Notes: generated from the sequence alone by a model not told the origin. A DNA stretch of 64,000 bases from Photobacterium kishitanii (GCF_003026355.1 NZ_PYON01000008.1:62001-126000); one strand, 5' to 3'; counted from the first letter of the stretch, positions 43,464-54,573 are shown. Program-made: numbers and translations.

Positions 43464-43774
43464 GTTACCACCTCATTACTGCTATAGATGTATCATTATT
43501 GATAATTATAGCATTACAGCAGCATTGACTTATTTTTGTTAGGATTCAATAAAATGTATTTATTAAATCATAAGCTTACCCTAACTTAACAAATGAAGCT
43601 TTAAACTTAAAATAAAGTTATCCATACGTAAAAATTATAACTTATTAATTTTACTAAAAGTAAGTTGATAATAATTGACTGTTTATTGCTATATGTTGTC
43701 ACTATATCTAGATGCAAAAGGGGTAGGTAGGCGTAGTATTGCATACCAATAATTATACTTTATAGAAAATAAAT
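43464..43774. other. AT-rich region between divergent genes
   Basis: About 310 bases between the DUF4344 and CynX-like genes. It must hold two divergent promoters. I see no gene and no clear operator; several A/T runs only. Confidence 0.4.
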
Positions 43775-45037
43775 ATGCCTCACAAGCTTAGTAAGGGTAA
43801 AGGCCCAGTATTGTTGATCGCTGGAATATTGTTAATTGCAGCTACTCTTCGAGGAACAATAACAGGTATAGGTCCTATTCTAGACTTTGTCTCTCAGACT
43901 CTTAATTTATCAGCGACACAAGCAGGGATGCTCACCACATTGCCTTTGTTAGCTTTTGCTATTTTCTCGCCAATATCTTCTGGTCTAGCAAGAAAGGTGG
44001 GACTTGAACCCTCATTGATGTTAGCACTCGTGCTAATGACTATAGGTGTCATTGTTCGTTCTGCTGGTTCAACTACCATGCTCTTTTTGGGGACTTGTAT
44101 TATTGGTGTAGGTATTGCTATAGGTAATGTATTGTTACCAAGTTTGCTAAAAAGAGATTTCCCAACTCAAGTGCCGACATTAACAGCTGTTTATGTACTT
44201 GTCATGGGTATTGGTTCAACTATTAGTTCTAGTGTCGCTATTCCTTTATTTTATTTATCAGACAAACTACATATTACCGCTATTCCAAACTGGGCATTTT
44301 CCCTTGCTGGTATCATCATTTTTCCTGTGATAGCTATCTTAGTATGGTTACCACAATTGAATAGACATACTCGTCCATCGGCAGATACCGCAGATATTGA
44401 TAGCCATAGTTATTTATGGCGTTCAGCTGCAGCTTGGCAGGTGACAATTTTTCTTGGTATTAATTCGTTTATTATGTATATATTTATCAGTTGGTTACCA
44501 AGTATTCTAACTCATAACGGCTATACAGAAAACCAAGCGGGTTATATTGAAGGTATTCTCCAATTTTCAACAGCAGTGCCAGCATTAGTACTTATTCCAC
44601 TAATGGTAAAAATGAAAGATAAGCGTGGTATAAGTGTAGTAATGGCGCTACTCACATTTATTGGTATTATCGGACTATTATTCGCCCCTGAACATGCTGT
44701 TATATGGGTTGTTTGTATTGGTTTCGGCTGCGGTGGTGGTTTTATTCTTGGTCTATCTCTAGTCGGTATCCGTACTCATAATGCACAACAAGCTGCAGTA
44801 TTATCTGGTATGGCCCAATGTATGGGTTATCTACTAGCAGCAACAGGCCCCATTGTTTTTGGTTTCTTACATGAGAGAACGGGTAGTTGGCATGCACCAT
44901 TATTAATGGTATCTAGCTTCTGTATTATATTAATTGTATTAGCATTATTTGCAGGTCGTTCACATGTCATTGTTCGGACTAAGGATGGTAAAGATATCGT
45001 TATCGATGACACTAAAAAGCAAATTGAATCTTATTAA
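43775..45037 (+). CDS. CynX/NimT-family MFS transporter
   Basis: A 420-aa protein with 12 predicted helices. The family pattern LRGTITGIGPILDFVSQTL near residue 25, GIGNVLLPSLLKRDFP (seen as AIGNVLLPSLLKRDF), SWLPSILTHNGYTENQAGY and a late GFLHERTGSWHAPL all match the cyanate/2-nitroimidazole transporter group (CynX, YeaN/NimT). The substrate is uncertain. It is a single gene with its own terminator. Confidence 0.85.
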   Translation: MPHKLSKGKGPVLLIAGILLIAATLRGTITGIGPILDFVSQTLNLSATQAGMLTTLPLLAFAIFSPISSGLARKVGLEPSLMLALVLMTIGVIVRSAGSTTMLFLGTCIIGVGIAIGNVLLPSLLKRDFPTQVPTLTAVYVLVMGIGSTISSSVAIPLFYLSDKLHITAIPNWAFSLAGIIIFPVIAILVWLPQLNRHTRPSADTADIDSHSYLWRSAAAWQVTIFLGINSFIMYIFISWLPSILTHNGYTENQAGYIEGILQFSTAVPALVLIPLMVKMKDKRGISVVMALLTFIGIIGLLFAPEHAVIWVVCIGFGCGGGFILGLSLVGIRTHNAQQAAVLSGMAQCMGYLLAATGPIVFGFLHERTGSWHAPLLMVSSFCIILIVLALFAGRSHVIVRTKDGKDIVIDDTKKQIESY

Positions 45038-45150
45038 GATATAGATAAAAGCGGTTAAATATTTAAAAAAATCACAGCAGATAACTGCCCAACTAAAGAT
45101 ATCATTGGGAATAAATAATATCTTTGGAGGTAAAAGGTAGCGCTGTAAAC

Positions 45151-45192
45151 CACGCACTGCAGCATTAATAACCACCAATGATGCAGTGCGTG
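45151..45192 (+). terminator. Terminator hairpin after the CynX-like gene
   Basis: CACGCACTGCA pairs with TGCAGTGCGTG (11 bp) across a 20-nt loop with extra internal pairing (GCATT/AATG). TAAATTTTTATTT follows. Confidence 0.75.
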
Positions 45193-45210
45193 TAAATTTT
45201 TATTTGATGG

Positions 45211-47880
45211 CTATTTTAATGGTAATAGCATATCAACGACACCATCAGCTATTTGAACATCAATTTCAAAGCCCATTTTTTGCGCTAATGTGATCATGCC
45301 ACGGTTGCTTGGCATCGTCATACCCGTAAGCGTAGATAACCCTCGCTGTTTGGCATAATCAATCAATTTGGTCATCAAAATACCACCTAAACCTGTGCCC
45401 TTGATATCTGAACGCACTAAAATCGCAAATTCAGCTTCTTTATTGTCAGAATCTGATAATGCGCGCGCAACGCCGATAATCATGCCATCATAAACCGCAA
45501 CAAATGCCATTTCACGGTCATAGTCTATCTGAGTAAATTTAGCTAAGGCCTCATGATTTAGTTCGCCGATATCAGAGAAAAAGCGCTTATATAAATCTTC
45601 TTCTGATACCTGACTAATAAACGATTTATGGGTGGGTTCATCTTCGGGTAAGATCGGACGCAGCAATACCTGTTTACCGTCTTTTAACTGACATAATTGT
45701 TCGTATTCTTTAGGATAAGGACGAATCGCCAATCGTTGCTGAATATCACCATCAAAGATTGCAATATCCATCGAGGCATCAATAATTGTTAGTTCATCAC
45801 CAGAGACGAGTAAGGGATGAATATCAAATGCATTGATTTCAGGGCAATCAATGATCATCTGTGAAATCGTAACCAATAAGCGACACAAAGCAGGAATAGA
45901 TATTTTCTCTAAGCTACTGCGTTGTTTGATTTTGTGACGTTTGAGAGCGTTGATCACCATATAACGCGCCAATGCCATATTTAACGGCGGTAACGCAACC
46001 ACGGCATCGCGGCTAATATCCCAATGTATAGTTTCTTCACCAAGCATGATCACTGGCCCAAATACTGGATCGTTATACATGCCAATTCGTAATTCTTGCG
46101 CTCCTGAGCGATCAGCCATACGTTGGATCAATAATCCATCAATACGCGCGCTAGGATAGTGTAATGCGACGCGAGAAAGGATCGCATCAGCAGCGTTAGC
46201 AACTTCGTTAGCATCTCGTAGGTATAATACCACCCCGTGAATCTCGGATTTATGGCGAATATCAGCTGAGCGTAATTTCACTGCGACGGGATAACCGATT
46301 TGTTCTGCAATATGTACAGCTTCTGCAGCATCGGAAGCTATCCATGTTGGAAGAGTGGTAAAGCCATAGCTTTCAAGTAATGGGCGTATTTCATGGGTTT
46401 CGAGATGATGGCGATTTTGGCGCAGCAATTGTTGTATTTCACTACGAACATAATGAGGGTCAGCCGTGATTTCACCAAAAGATAGTGGTGTTTCCATTAA
46501 TTGGCGTTGGTTACGGCGGTATTCGACTAAATGCATGAAAGCCGATATTGCACTTTCAGGAGTACGATAGGTGGGTAAATGCGCTTGGGTAAAAATAGAA
46601 CGAGCTTCGGCTGCTTCATTTTCACCAGACCAATTAGTAAGGACATTAAAGCGCTGACTACGCGAATGCTGGTGGAGAGTGTTAGTCACTATTTGGGCAG
46701 TTTGGGTACTATTGGCGATAGCGGAAGGGCTGTGCATGATAAGCAGCGCATCAAAATCATCACTATCAAGTAAAATATTAAGGACTTGTTGATAACGCTC
46801 GATATTAGCATCACCCATAATATCAATTGGGTTTGCTTGCGGCCAGTATGCGGGTAATACGTGAGATAACTTGTTAATTGTCTCTGCACTTAGTGTTGCT
46901 AATTTTCCACCACGATCAGATAGCGCATCTACGGCCATAATGGCAGGACCGCCACCATTGGTGAGAATAACCAGTCGTTCTCCTCGTAATGGAACTGAAT
47001 GCGCTAAGGTTTCAACCGCCGCAAATAGATCATGGGTGGTATGAACGCGTAACATACCTGAACGACGAATGGCGGCATCGTAAACTTCATCAAGGCCAGT
47101 TTCACCTGATGTATGAAGCAATGCAGCTGAGCGCCCAGCCATTGTACGGCCACTCTTTAACACTAAGATGCGTCTATTTCTCGCTGCTGCACGGGCTGCT
47201 GACATAAACTGCCTTGCATCTTTGATACTGTCTATATAGAGCAAAATAGCGTCTGTTTTAGTATCTTGACTTAAGAAATCAAGTAGTTCAGCAAAGTTAA
47301 TATCACAAGCATCTCCAAGTGATATAAAAGTCGAAAAGCCGATTTGTTTATTTTGAGCCCAATCTAAAATAGTGGTACATACGGCCGCTGACTGTGAAAT
47401 AAAGGCGATATTACCTTTATTGGCAGGGATAGGAGACACTGACGCATTAAGGTTAAGCCAAGGTAGAATAATCCCTATACTATTTGGACCGACAATACGC
47501 ATATTATAGCGCTGGGCATTGACTAACATCTGTTGCTGATAGTTAACGGCTTTATTCTTTGTAGTCGTTATTGTCATATCTGCAGCAATGACAATAACTG
47601 CTTTTACGCCTTTTTCTCCAAGCTGCGTAATAATCTCGGGCCCATACTCTGCGCGAGTACAAAGAATCGCAATATCAGGGGTAATAGGCATTGCATCTAT
47701 ACTGTGGTAAGCAAGGATCCCTGCTACAGAGGTATACTTGGGGGTGACAGGGATTATAGGGCCATTAAAACAACCTGTTAACAGATTACGAATCACAATA
47801 TAGCCAATCCGTTGTGGATTATTCGATGCGCCAATTACTGCAATACTATTTGGTTTTAAAAAAGCCGCAATGTTACTCAT
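45211..47880 (-). CDS. patZ: Protein lysine acetyltransferase PatZ (CoA-ligase-like + GNAT)
   Basis: An 889-aa two-part protein. Residues ~1-700 resemble ADP-forming acyl-CoA synthetase: a CoA-binding domain (SIAVIGASNNPQRIGY), a ligase domain (RRILVLKSGRTMAGRSAA) and an ATP-grasp part (PVAVKLRSADIRHKSEIHGV). The C-terminal GNAT domain (residues ~730-889) has VRSDIKGTGLGGILMTKLIDYA. This is the PatZ/YfiQ/Pka layout: it acetylates lysines, such as that of acetyl-CoA synthetase, to tune metabolism. The N-terminal part is usually regulatory and non-catalytic. Confidence 0.92.
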   Translation of the reverse strand: MSNIAAFLKPNSIAVIGASNNPQRIGYIVIRNLLTGCFNGPIIPVTPKYTSVAGILAYHSIDAMPITPDIAILCTRAEYGPEIITQLGEKGVKAVIVIAADMTITTTKNKAVNYQQQMLVNAQRYNMRIVGPNSIGIILPWLNLNASVSPIPANKGNIAFISQSAAVCTTILDWAQNKQIGFSTFISLGDACDINFAELLDFLSQDTKTDAILLYIDSIKDARQFMSAARAAARNRRILVLKSGRTMAGRSAALLHTSGETGLDEVYDAAIRRSGMLRVHTTHDLFAAVETLAHSVPLRGERLVILTNGGGPAIMAVDALSDRGGKLATLSAETINKLSHVLPAYWPQANPIDIMGDANIERYQQVLNILLDSDDFDALLIMHSPSAIANSTQTAQIVTNTLHQHSRSQRFNVLTNWSGENEAAEARSIFTQAHLPTYRTPESAISAFMHLVEYRRNQRQLMETPLSFGEITADPHYVRSEIQQLLRQNRHHLETHEIRPLLESYGFTTLPTWIASDAAEAVHIAEQIGYPVAVKLRSADIRHKSEIHGVVLYLRDANEVANAADAILSRVALHYPSARIDGLLIQRMADRSGAQELRIGMYNDPVFGPVIMLGEETIHWDISRDAVVALPPLNMALARYMVINALKRHKIKQRSSLEKISIPALCRLLVTISQMIIDCPEINAFDIHPLLVSGDELTIIDASMDIAIFDGDIQQRLAIRPYPKEYEQLCQLKDGKQVLLRPILPEDEPTHKSFISQVSEEDLYKRFFSDIGELNHEALAKFTQIDYDREMAFVAVYDGMIIGVARALSDSDNKEAEFAILVRSDIKGTGLGGILMTKLIDYAKQRGLSTLTGMTMPSNRGMITLAQKMGFEIDVQIADGVVDMLLPLK

Positions 47881-48128
47881 AAGCTAATCCCTCATTTAAT
47901 ACTGCTTACTACTTTATATTTAAATATTTAAGAAGCGTTTTTTTTATAAAGATAATGTGATCTAAAAGATAATTGAACGTTTTATGCTATGCCTAAAATA
48001 AAATGTTTATTCGTATAAGTAATAATCAATTAATTATGTTAATAATACAGTAACTATTGTATTGATAATGTTGTGAATATGTGTATTACTAATGTTTATT
48101 GCTAAAATTTCAGGTGCTAGATAGAAAT

Positions 48129-49826
48129 ATGATCAATGATTTATACTTTAAATATCAACCTAGATACTATAATGGTGAGATATCCTCTTATGAGGCATTA
48201 CTGAGAAGTCATATTCAGAACTTCAATGTTGAGGAATTTGTCTGTTCTATTGAATGTGCTGCTAGTTTTGATCTCGAGATTATTCGTAAAGTCCTTCAAG
48301 ATAGAAAATCATTATCGATTGGTGATGATGTTTCTATTTCATTAAATATATCTATTGCAAGCCTCCTTGATGATTATTTTCTTGATGAATGCTTGGGTAT
48401 TTTTGAATACGAGAAAAATATAACATTAGAATTAACTAATCATGATCAGACTGATGATTTTGATAATTTACAGAATTCAATATTATGTCTTAAAAACAAA
48501 GGTGTAAAATTTGCACTTGATGATTATGGCAAAGGATACTTTAATACTGATATATTTTTATATCTCGATGTTGATTATATAAAATTAGATAGAAGATTGA
48601 TTAGAAATATAGAGCATAATTATATTAGTTATTCCGTATTAAAATCAAAATACGATCATATTGTTAATGTTGTAAATAAAGTTGTTATTATTGAAGGAAT
48701 TGAAACATTTGAGCAATTTAACTTAGTTAAAGAGTTTGGTGATATGTTTTATCAAGGATTTTACTTTTCAAAAGCTATAACTGCAGCTGAAATACAAAAA
48801 ACAGAACCTATACTGAATTATAAAATAAATGTTAGAAAACAATTTTCATTGAAATTAGATCAAGCTATTTTCGATTTAAATCGATCACAAGATCCTAAAA
48901 ATGTACAACAAGCAATAGAGAATATTAAAAGTATAGATAAATATAATATTATTGGGTTAACGTCAAATACCTTTGATTTATACTCTGAACGACAAAGGAT
49001 TAATAAAAATTATCGAGAAATCATAAAAAATAAAACAAGCTCACATTTTATGTTAGCTGCTTTAGTTGTATGCGGTAGTGATGGTGCGGTAGTTATTCGT
49101 GATAAAGATGGTAATGTTATTTTTAATAATGATCATTTTATCAATTATATTGGTATTGATTTAGTTGGGATGCCAGTAGAAGAGGCTTGCGAAAAAGTAG
49201 CGGATTATCGTACCTGTTTAAATGTTGATAATGAATTATTACTGAGTGATTCATGTTTTATGATGTCAGATGAGGTTATTGAAACAAAAAATGGTAGCGA
49301 ATTAGTTCATATATATAGGCAGAAAGTCTCTAATTTTGGTCAACATTTTGTTATTTGTTCTGTTTATGAAGCTACCGATACTATCATTATTGATGAGCTT
49401 ACTAATTGTTACCAAAAAAACTATTTATCATCAAGTTATATGAATCAACATAAGGTTTTGGTCTTTGTTGATTTAGATGGCTTTAAAGAGATCAATGATA
49501 GTTTTGGCCACTATATCGGTGATGAAGTTTTACGAGATTTTTCATTAACGATGAAGGATATGCTACGCGATGCAGATGTAATGGTTCGTTTTGGTGGCGA
49601 TGAATTTGTAATTTTGTTAAATAGTCATGTGATAAAAAATGTTAAGCAGCGAATAGAGCAATTAAGACAAAGTATAGAATATTATTTTAATAAAAAAGAT
49701 ACTCAGTTAAGTTTTTCTTATGGAATTGCGTCTTTACAAGATGGTGTAGAGCTAGCACTTAAGCGAGCAGATACTGCTATGTATAAAGAGAAGTCATTAA
49801 GAAAAAAACAATTAAGAGTTGTATGA
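48129..49826 (+). CDS. EAL-GGDEF c-di-GMP protein, copy 1
   Basis: A 565-aa protein with the order EAL (residues ~1-220), a linker with a PAS-like part (~240-420) and GGDEF (~425-565). EAL catalytic residues all seem present: YEALLR, NIS, LELTNHD, LDDYGKG, KLDRR, IEGIETFEQ and QGFYFS. GGDEF is intact (RFGGDEF), with an RxxD inhibitory site (RDAD) five residues upstream. Both synthesis and breakdown of c-di-GMP are therefore possible. The start is set by alignment with the second copy (MINDLYF against MLSDCYF). There is no membrane segment. The gene is AT-rich. Confidence 0.88.
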   Translation: MINDLYFKYQPRYYNGEISSYEALLRSHIQNFNVEEFVCSIECAASFDLEIIRKVLQDRKSLSIGDDVSISLNISIASLLDDYFLDECLGIFEYEKNITLELTNHDQTDDFDNLQNSILCLKNKGVKFALDDYGKGYFNTDIFLYLDVDYIKLDRRLIRNIEHNYISYSVLKSKYDHIVNVVNKVVIIEGIETFEQFNLVKEFGDMFYQGFYFSKAITAAEIQKTEPILNYKINVRKQFSLKLDQAIFDLNRSQDPKNVQQAIENIKSIDKYNIIGLTSNTFDLYSERQRINKNYREIIKNKTSSHFMLAALVVCGSDGAVVIRDKDGNVIFNNDHFINYIGIDLVGMPVEEACEKVADYRTCLNVDNELLLSDSCFMMSDEVIETKNGSELVHIYRQKVSNFGQHFVICSVYEATDTIIIDELTNCYQKNYLSSSYMNQHKVLVFVDLDGFKEINDSFGHYIGDEVLRDFSLTMKDMLRDADVMVRFGGDEFVILLNSHVIKNVKQRIEQLRQSIEYYFNKKDTQLSFSYGIASLQDGVELALKRADTAMYKEKSLRKKQLRVV

Positions 49827-50007
49827 TTATTTTTGTGTAATTTGAGTTTTTGAATAAATTCGTATTTAGTTAGAAATAGTTAAATAATACGCACATGGCA
49901 ATTAACCATCCCTTTTTGGTATATGTATAGGTTTGTTACAAATTCTATTAGTGATTAGTGATATTTTCGATTATGCTTCTCTAAAATACTAAAAAGAATA
50001 AATTTTA

Positions 50008-51684
50008 ATGCTATCCGATTGCTATTTTAATTTTCAACCTCGATATTATAACGGTGAAATATCTTCCTACGAAGCTTTATTAAGAAAAACTGAAGCTGAA
50101 ATTGAACGCTATATAGAAAGTATAGCTGATCATGTTACTTTTGATTTGGCTATTATTGATTTTGTTATTAAGCGTCGTTCGCAATTAGTTAATGGAGAAA
50201 AGATACAACTAGCAATTAATATCTCTATTGCCAGTTTACTTGATGATGAATTTGTAAAAACATGCCATAAAATATTTGAACATGAAAAAAATATAATTTT
50301 AGAACTAACTCGACATGATGAAACTAATGATTTCACACGTATTCAAAATGTAATAAAGCAATTGAAAGATAAGGGTATTCAATTTGCGCTTGATGATTAT
50401 GGTAAAGGTTATGCTAATAGCGAATTGTTTTTACATCTTGATGTCGACTATATTAAGTTAGACAGAAAAATGATTAAAAACATTGATCAAAGTTATGTCG
50501 CTTATTCATTAGTTAAAACAACGTATGAAAAGATCGCTAAAGTACTTGGTAAGCATATTATTGTTGAAGGTGTAGAAACGTTTGAGCAATTTAATTTACT
50601 TAAACAACTAGGAGATATGACTTATCAAGGATTTTATTTTTCTGAACCACTTAATATTATAGATATAAAACCGACCAAGACGAATTTTGATATTCAAAAA
50701 ATGGATACTCAATCATTTTGTAATTTACTTGATCAAGCTATTTATGATATGAATCGAGCGCCTAATCCTCAGGCTATTAGGGCTGCAATTAATCACCTCA
50801 TTAAAATTGATCGTTATAATATTATTGGGATTACTTCGAATTTTTTTGATGTTTATAATGAACAAAGTAGAATTAATAAAAATTATAATGAATTACTTGA
50901 GCGTAAGAGTAGTTCACATTTTTTATTAGTTTCTTCATTAATAAGTACTTGTGATGCGTTAGTTATCATTCGTGATAGTGAAGGGAATGCTATTTATAAC
51001 AATGATAACCATATTAATTATTTAGGCGTTGATCTTGTTAATTATACTGCAGCGCAAGCGTGTGAATTATTTCCTGATTATCGAACCTGTATTGATTTAG
51101 ATAATGAGTTACTTAATAGCGATACCTGTTTTATTGTATCGAATGAAACTGTAGAAACAGAAAATGGTAAGCAGTTTTTTCATGCCTATCGACAGAAGAT
51201 AACTCACTTTAATCAAGCATTTATCATTTGTAGTGTCTATGATGCTAACGACAGTATTAATATTGATGATCTAACGGGTTGCTATCAAAAAAGCTATTTA
51301 GAATCGACTTATGTTCGTGCTTACCAAACTTTAGTTTTTATTGATTTAGATGGTTTTAAATCAATAAACGATTTATATGGCCATAATAAGGGTGATGAAG
51401 TGTTACGTGATTTCGCCCAAACCATAAAGAAGATGCTACGAGAGCGAGATGTTATTGTTCGTTTTGGCGGCGATGAATTTGTTTTATTGTTAGATAAAGC
51501 TTCAATGTTAAGTGTACAACAACGAATAGATGATATTCGCAGTAATATTGAAGCCTATTTTTTAGCAAAAAAATTATATTTAAGCTTTTCTTATGGAATT
51601 GTTGATATTGGTGATTGTATAGATAGCGCTTTAAATAAAGCAGATGAAGCGATGTATAAACAAAAATATGAGCGTAAACAATAA
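50008..51684 (+). CDS. EAL-GGDEF c-di-GMP protein, copy 2
   Basis: A 558-aa tandem paralogue of the gene 180 bases upstream; the same architecture is shared throughout, for example [17 protein letters not shown] is identical in both. EAL residues are intact ([35 protein letters not shown]). GGDEF is intact (RFGGDEF) with an RxxD I-site (RERD). The middle part has diverged most. A duplication followed by divergence is the simplest history. A strong terminator follows, so both may lie in one transcript. Confidence 0.88.
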   Translation: MLSDCYFNFQPRYYNGEISSYEALLRKTEAEIERYIESIADHVTFDLAIIDFVIKRRSQLVNGEKIQLAINISIASLLDDEFVKTCHKIFEHEKNIILELTRHDETNDFTRIQNVIKQLKDKGIQFALDDYGKGYANSELFLHLDVDYIKLDRKMIKNIDQSYVAYSLVKTTYEKIAKVLGKHIIVEGVETFEQFNLLKQLGDMTYQGFYFSEPLNIIDIKPTKTNFDIQKMDTQSFCNLLDQAIYDMNRAPNPQAIRAAINHLIKIDRYNIIGITSNFFDVYNEQSRINKNYNELLERKSSSHFLLVSSLISTCDALVIIRDSEGNAIYNNDNHINYLGVDLVNYTAAQACELFPDYRTCIDLDNELLNSDTCFIVSNETVETENGKQFFHAYRQKITHFNQAFIICSVYDANDSINIDDLTGCYQKSYLESTYVRAYQTLVFIDLDGFKSINDLYGHNKGDEVLRDFAQTIKKMLRERDVIVRFGGDEFVLLLDKASMLSVQQRIDDIRSNIEAYFLAKKLYLSFSYGIVDIGDCIDSALNKADEAMYKQKYERKQ

Positions 51685-51689
51685 ATAAT

Positions 51690-51717
51690 AAAAAGAGATC
51701 ATTTGATCTCTTTTTTT
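51690..51717. terminator. Rho-independent terminator, bidirectional
   Basis: A 12-bp stem (AAAAAGAGATCA at 51690-51701, TGATCTCTTTTT at 51704-51715) with a 2-nt loop and a T7 run, after the second EAL-GGDEF gene. Confidence 0.92.
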
Positions 51718-51762
51718 GCTGGTGGACTATAAGTTGGTGTGGCTTAGAGAATAATAAGACAA

Positions 51763-52272
51763 TTACACTTGGTAACGGCTCTTATCACCGATATCAAAAT
51801 GTAGCGGCATGCGCCATTTACTAAAGGCGGCATATGCAAGTAATGCTGCACCTACTATGGCAAGACCAATTGCGGCATTAGCGACATTAAAAACTAAACA
51901 GAACCAAAACCCAGCTAAAGCAACGGGGGTCAGTAACAATATTTTGACTTTGAAACAGAAATATTCCTTTATAGATAGTGCGCTAAAGACAAATAAAGCT
52001 GCTCCCAATGCTAATGGCTGCCATAATCCAGACATAAACCAAATTGCCGAAAATAATCCTGCTCCTTGGATTAACCAGCGGAAACGTTTGTCATAGATGT
52101 GTACTGTTGTTGATGCCAATAAAGCAACCATTACAAGGAAAGGGGTAGCGGCTTGGGTTTCTGTACCGATAACCGCCATGATAATAGCAGCGAGAGTGAA
52201 TGCAGAGCGATATAGGATAACTGTTAGTTTATCGAGTATGTCAAGTTCGCATTTAATGTGTGGATCAGCCAT
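51763..52272 (-). CDS. DUF2301-like integral membrane protein
   Basis: A 169-aa protein with about five helices. It starts MADPHIKCELDILDKLTV, then has short membrane hairpins, a VHIYDKRFRWLIQGAG segment and a SIKEYFCFKVKILLLTPVALAG segment. This resembles the DUF2301 family known from Gammaproteobacteria. The function is unknown. It is convergent with the EAL-GGDEF pair. Confidence 0.6.
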   Translation of the reverse strand: MADPHIKCELDILDKLTVILYRSAFTLAAIIMAVIGTETQAATPFLVMVALLASTTVHIYDKRFRWLIQGAGLFSAIWFMSGLWQPLALGAALFVFSALSIKEYFCFKVKILLLTPVALAGFWFCLVFNVANAAIGLAIVGAALLAYAAFSKWRMPLHFDIGDKSRYQV

Positions 52273-52504
52273 TGAAGCTCCTAGGTAGTGGCAGAAAAAG
52301 AATAATAAAGAATATGAGTCATATTATTGTTAGCAAAACAATATTTATTGTGATCAGGGTAACATAAATGCCTTTCGATTGATCTATCGTTATGAACAGT
52401 TTGATCCTAATCAAAAGCTACGGCAAACTATTGCTAACTATTTGTCATTTAATTGTTTTTATCATTAATGTACTGAATATTTTGTTTGAAAAAGTGAGAA
52501 TGAA

Positions 52505-53296
52505 ATGAAGAAAATTATTGCATTGGGCCTGCTATCCAGCTTAGTGGGTTGCGCTCAATTAATGCCACCCAAGACACCATTGCAAACTCCAATTGAAACA
52601 ATTAACACCACTAAAACAGCTGAACCATTTGTTGAGCCTATTATTGTGGCTGAATTAGATTCATCAGTTAAAACCGATCCTCTTTATCAGTCGATTGATT
52701 CAATCGCAGTTAGTGAGCAAGAGATTAAGGAACAGCCCGTTACAGATACAGAGGAAGGTACAGTAGCAGCAGATAATACAGCAGCCAATGAGGTGACTAC
52801 CGATGATGTACCAACTGAAACGTCAGCAACTGAGCCAAGTACTCAATCCGCAACAGATAATGCAGCAGCAACTGAAATAAGTGCTAACCCTACAGCAGAT
52901 ACTGTAGCAGCAGAGACAGCCATCGCACCCGCACAAACGACTGTTGGTGATGATGCAGCAGTGGAGCCATCATCAGTAGCAGAAGCAAGCAGCGACGATG
53001 TTTATAAAACAGTAGATATGCATGGTTATAGCATTCAAGTCACAGCATCAAGAGATGAGCATTCATTAGCAACGTTGTTATCGTCATTAGAGAGTCAACA
53101 ACCAGCTTGGATAAATAAAAAAATGTTGAATGGTAGTCAGGTATATACATTGTTACTTGGCCATTATGCTAATTATGATCAAGCTAAAGCTGCTTTAGTA
53201 TCGTTGCCTCAAGCAGTACAACAAAATGGCGCGTTTGTGCGTAATTTCTATGATATTGAACATACTCGCTCTCCTCAATTGAAGCAGTTACAATAA
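52505..53296 (+). CDS. SPOR-domain lipoprotein, second copy of this type
   Basis: A 263-aa lipoprotein (lipobox LSSLVGC, Cys near residue 16). Residues ~60-165 are a low-complexity Ala/Thr/Glu/Asp linker, and a C-terminal SPOR-like domain follows (~172-250): YSIQVTASRDEHSLA, VYTLLLGHYANYDQAKAALVSL. It resembles the protein at 31563-32117 in layout. It probably reaches through the periplasm to peptidoglycan at the septum. It is the only gene between a DUF2301-like gene and ddl. Confidence 0.8.
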   Translation: MKKIIALGLLSSLVGCAQLMPPKTPLQTPIETINTTKTAEPFVEPIIVAELDSSVKTDPLYQSIDSIAVSEQEIKEQPVTDTEEGTVAADNTAANEVTTDDVPTETSATEPSTQSATDNAAATEISANPTADTVAAETAIAPAQTTVGDDAAVEPSSVAEASSDDVYKTVDMHGYSIQVTASRDEHSLATLLSSLESQQPAWINKKMLNGSQVYTLLLGHYANYDQAKAALVSLPQAVQQNGAFVRNFYDIEHTRSPQLKQLQ

Positions 53297-53513
53297 TTCA
53301 GTGAGTATATAAGCGGTGGTTAAATCACCATTTGCAGCACAAACTTAGCATGATTTAAAAATAATTCACGATATGATGGGGTAGAGGGTACATTCACCTT
53401 ACTTTTTTGATTACTATATTCAGCAGTGAATGCCTTGCTATTTTCGGCCTTGGTAGTATCCAAGGTCTTTGTGATCTGCATTGTATTGTGATTGGTATAA
53501 TTAAGGAACGATA

Positions 53514-54512
53514 ATGAGTTCTATCCATGTTTTATTATTATGCGGTGGCGGTAGCGCTGAGCATGAAGTTTCTCTTGTGTCTGCAAACTTTATTGAACAG
53601 CAATTAAAAGCGATTGATGGCGTTAGTTATACACGTGTAGAGATGACCAAAAATGAGGGCTGGTTAGATGCAAACCAACATCCTTGCGAATTGAATTTGG
53701 ATAAAACATTGTCCGTTGTCGGTGAGCAACGTATCTCGATTGATTACGTGATCCCTTGTGTGCATGGTTTTCCCGGCGAAACAGGGGATTTGCAATCATT
53801 ATTTGATTTAGCAGGTTTACCTTATTTAGGTTGTGGCGCTGAAGCCAGTACAAACTGCTTTAATAAAATCACCACTAAGTTATGGTTTGATGCGTTAAAT
53901 ATTCCAAATACACCATATGTTTTTCTTAGTGAAAACACTGAAGAAGCTCACCAACAAGCTCAAGCTGCACTGAGTAAGTGGGGGAAGGTATTTGTTAAAG
54001 CTGCGTGTCAGGGCTCCTCTGTAGGTTGTTACAGTGTGACTGATACAGAGCAGTTACGCGTTGCTGTTGATAATGCGTTTGGCTATTCAAATCAAGTTCT
54101 GATTGAGAAAACAATTAAGCCGCGTGAGCTTGAAGTTGCTGCTTATCAATTTGGTGATCAATTGATTATTACCAAGCCAGGCGAAGTCTCTTGTCCTGAT
54201 GATAAGTTTTATAGTTACGAAGAAAAATACAGCACTGATAGTTTATCAACAACTCAAGTTGAAGCTCGTAATTTAACCGCAGAACAGGTTGATGCTATTC
54301 AGCATTATGCACGTAAGGCTTTTGAGCAAATGAAGCTTAAAGACTTATCTCGAATTGATTTTTTCTTGAGTGAAGATAACGAGATCTTATTAAATGAGAT
54401 CAATACCTTCCCTGGAATGACACCTATTTCAATGTTCCCTAAAATGCTGGAAAATTACGGTCATAGTTTTACTGATTTTATTGAATTAGCGATCAAAAAC
54501 GCCGTTAAATAA
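53514..54512 (+). CDS. ddl: D-alanine--D-alanine ligase
   Basis: A 332-aa ATP-grasp enzyme. N-terminal GGGSAEHEVSL, then CVHGFPGETG, CQGSSVGC, IEKTIKPRELEVA and the final metal-binding LNEINTFPGMTPISMFPKM are diagnostic. It joins two D-Ala residues for peptidoglycan precursors. It stands outside the dcw cluster, like a DdlA-type copy. AAGGA precedes the ATG. Confidence 0.95.
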   Translation: MSSIHVLLLCGGGSAEHEVSLVSANFIEQQLKAIDGVSYTRVEMTKNEGWLDANQHPCELNLDKTLSVVGEQRISIDYVIPCVHGFPGETGDLQSLFDLAGLPYLGCGAEASTNCFNKITTKLWFDALNIPNTPYVFLSENTEEAHQQAQAALSKWGKVFVKAACQGSSVGCYSVTDTEQLRVAVDNAFGYSNQVLIEKTIKPRELEVAAYQFGDQLIITKPGEVSCPDDKFYSYEEKYSTDSLSTTQVEARNLTAEQVDAIQHYARKAFEQMKLKDLSRIDFFLSEDNEILLNEINTFPGMTPISMFPKMLENYGHSFTDFIELAIKNAVK

Positions 54513-54535
54513 ATATTATAAGCTCCGCGATTATC

Positions 54536-54563
54536 AAGCCAACCGATATAGGTTGGCTTTTTT
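54536..54563. terminator. Rho-independent terminator after ddl, bidirectional
   Basis: A 9-bp stem (AAGCCAACC at 54536-54544, GGTTGGCTT at 54551-54559) with a 6-nt loop and a T tract. Confidence 0.9.
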
Positions 54564-54573
54564 ATGGCTGCTT

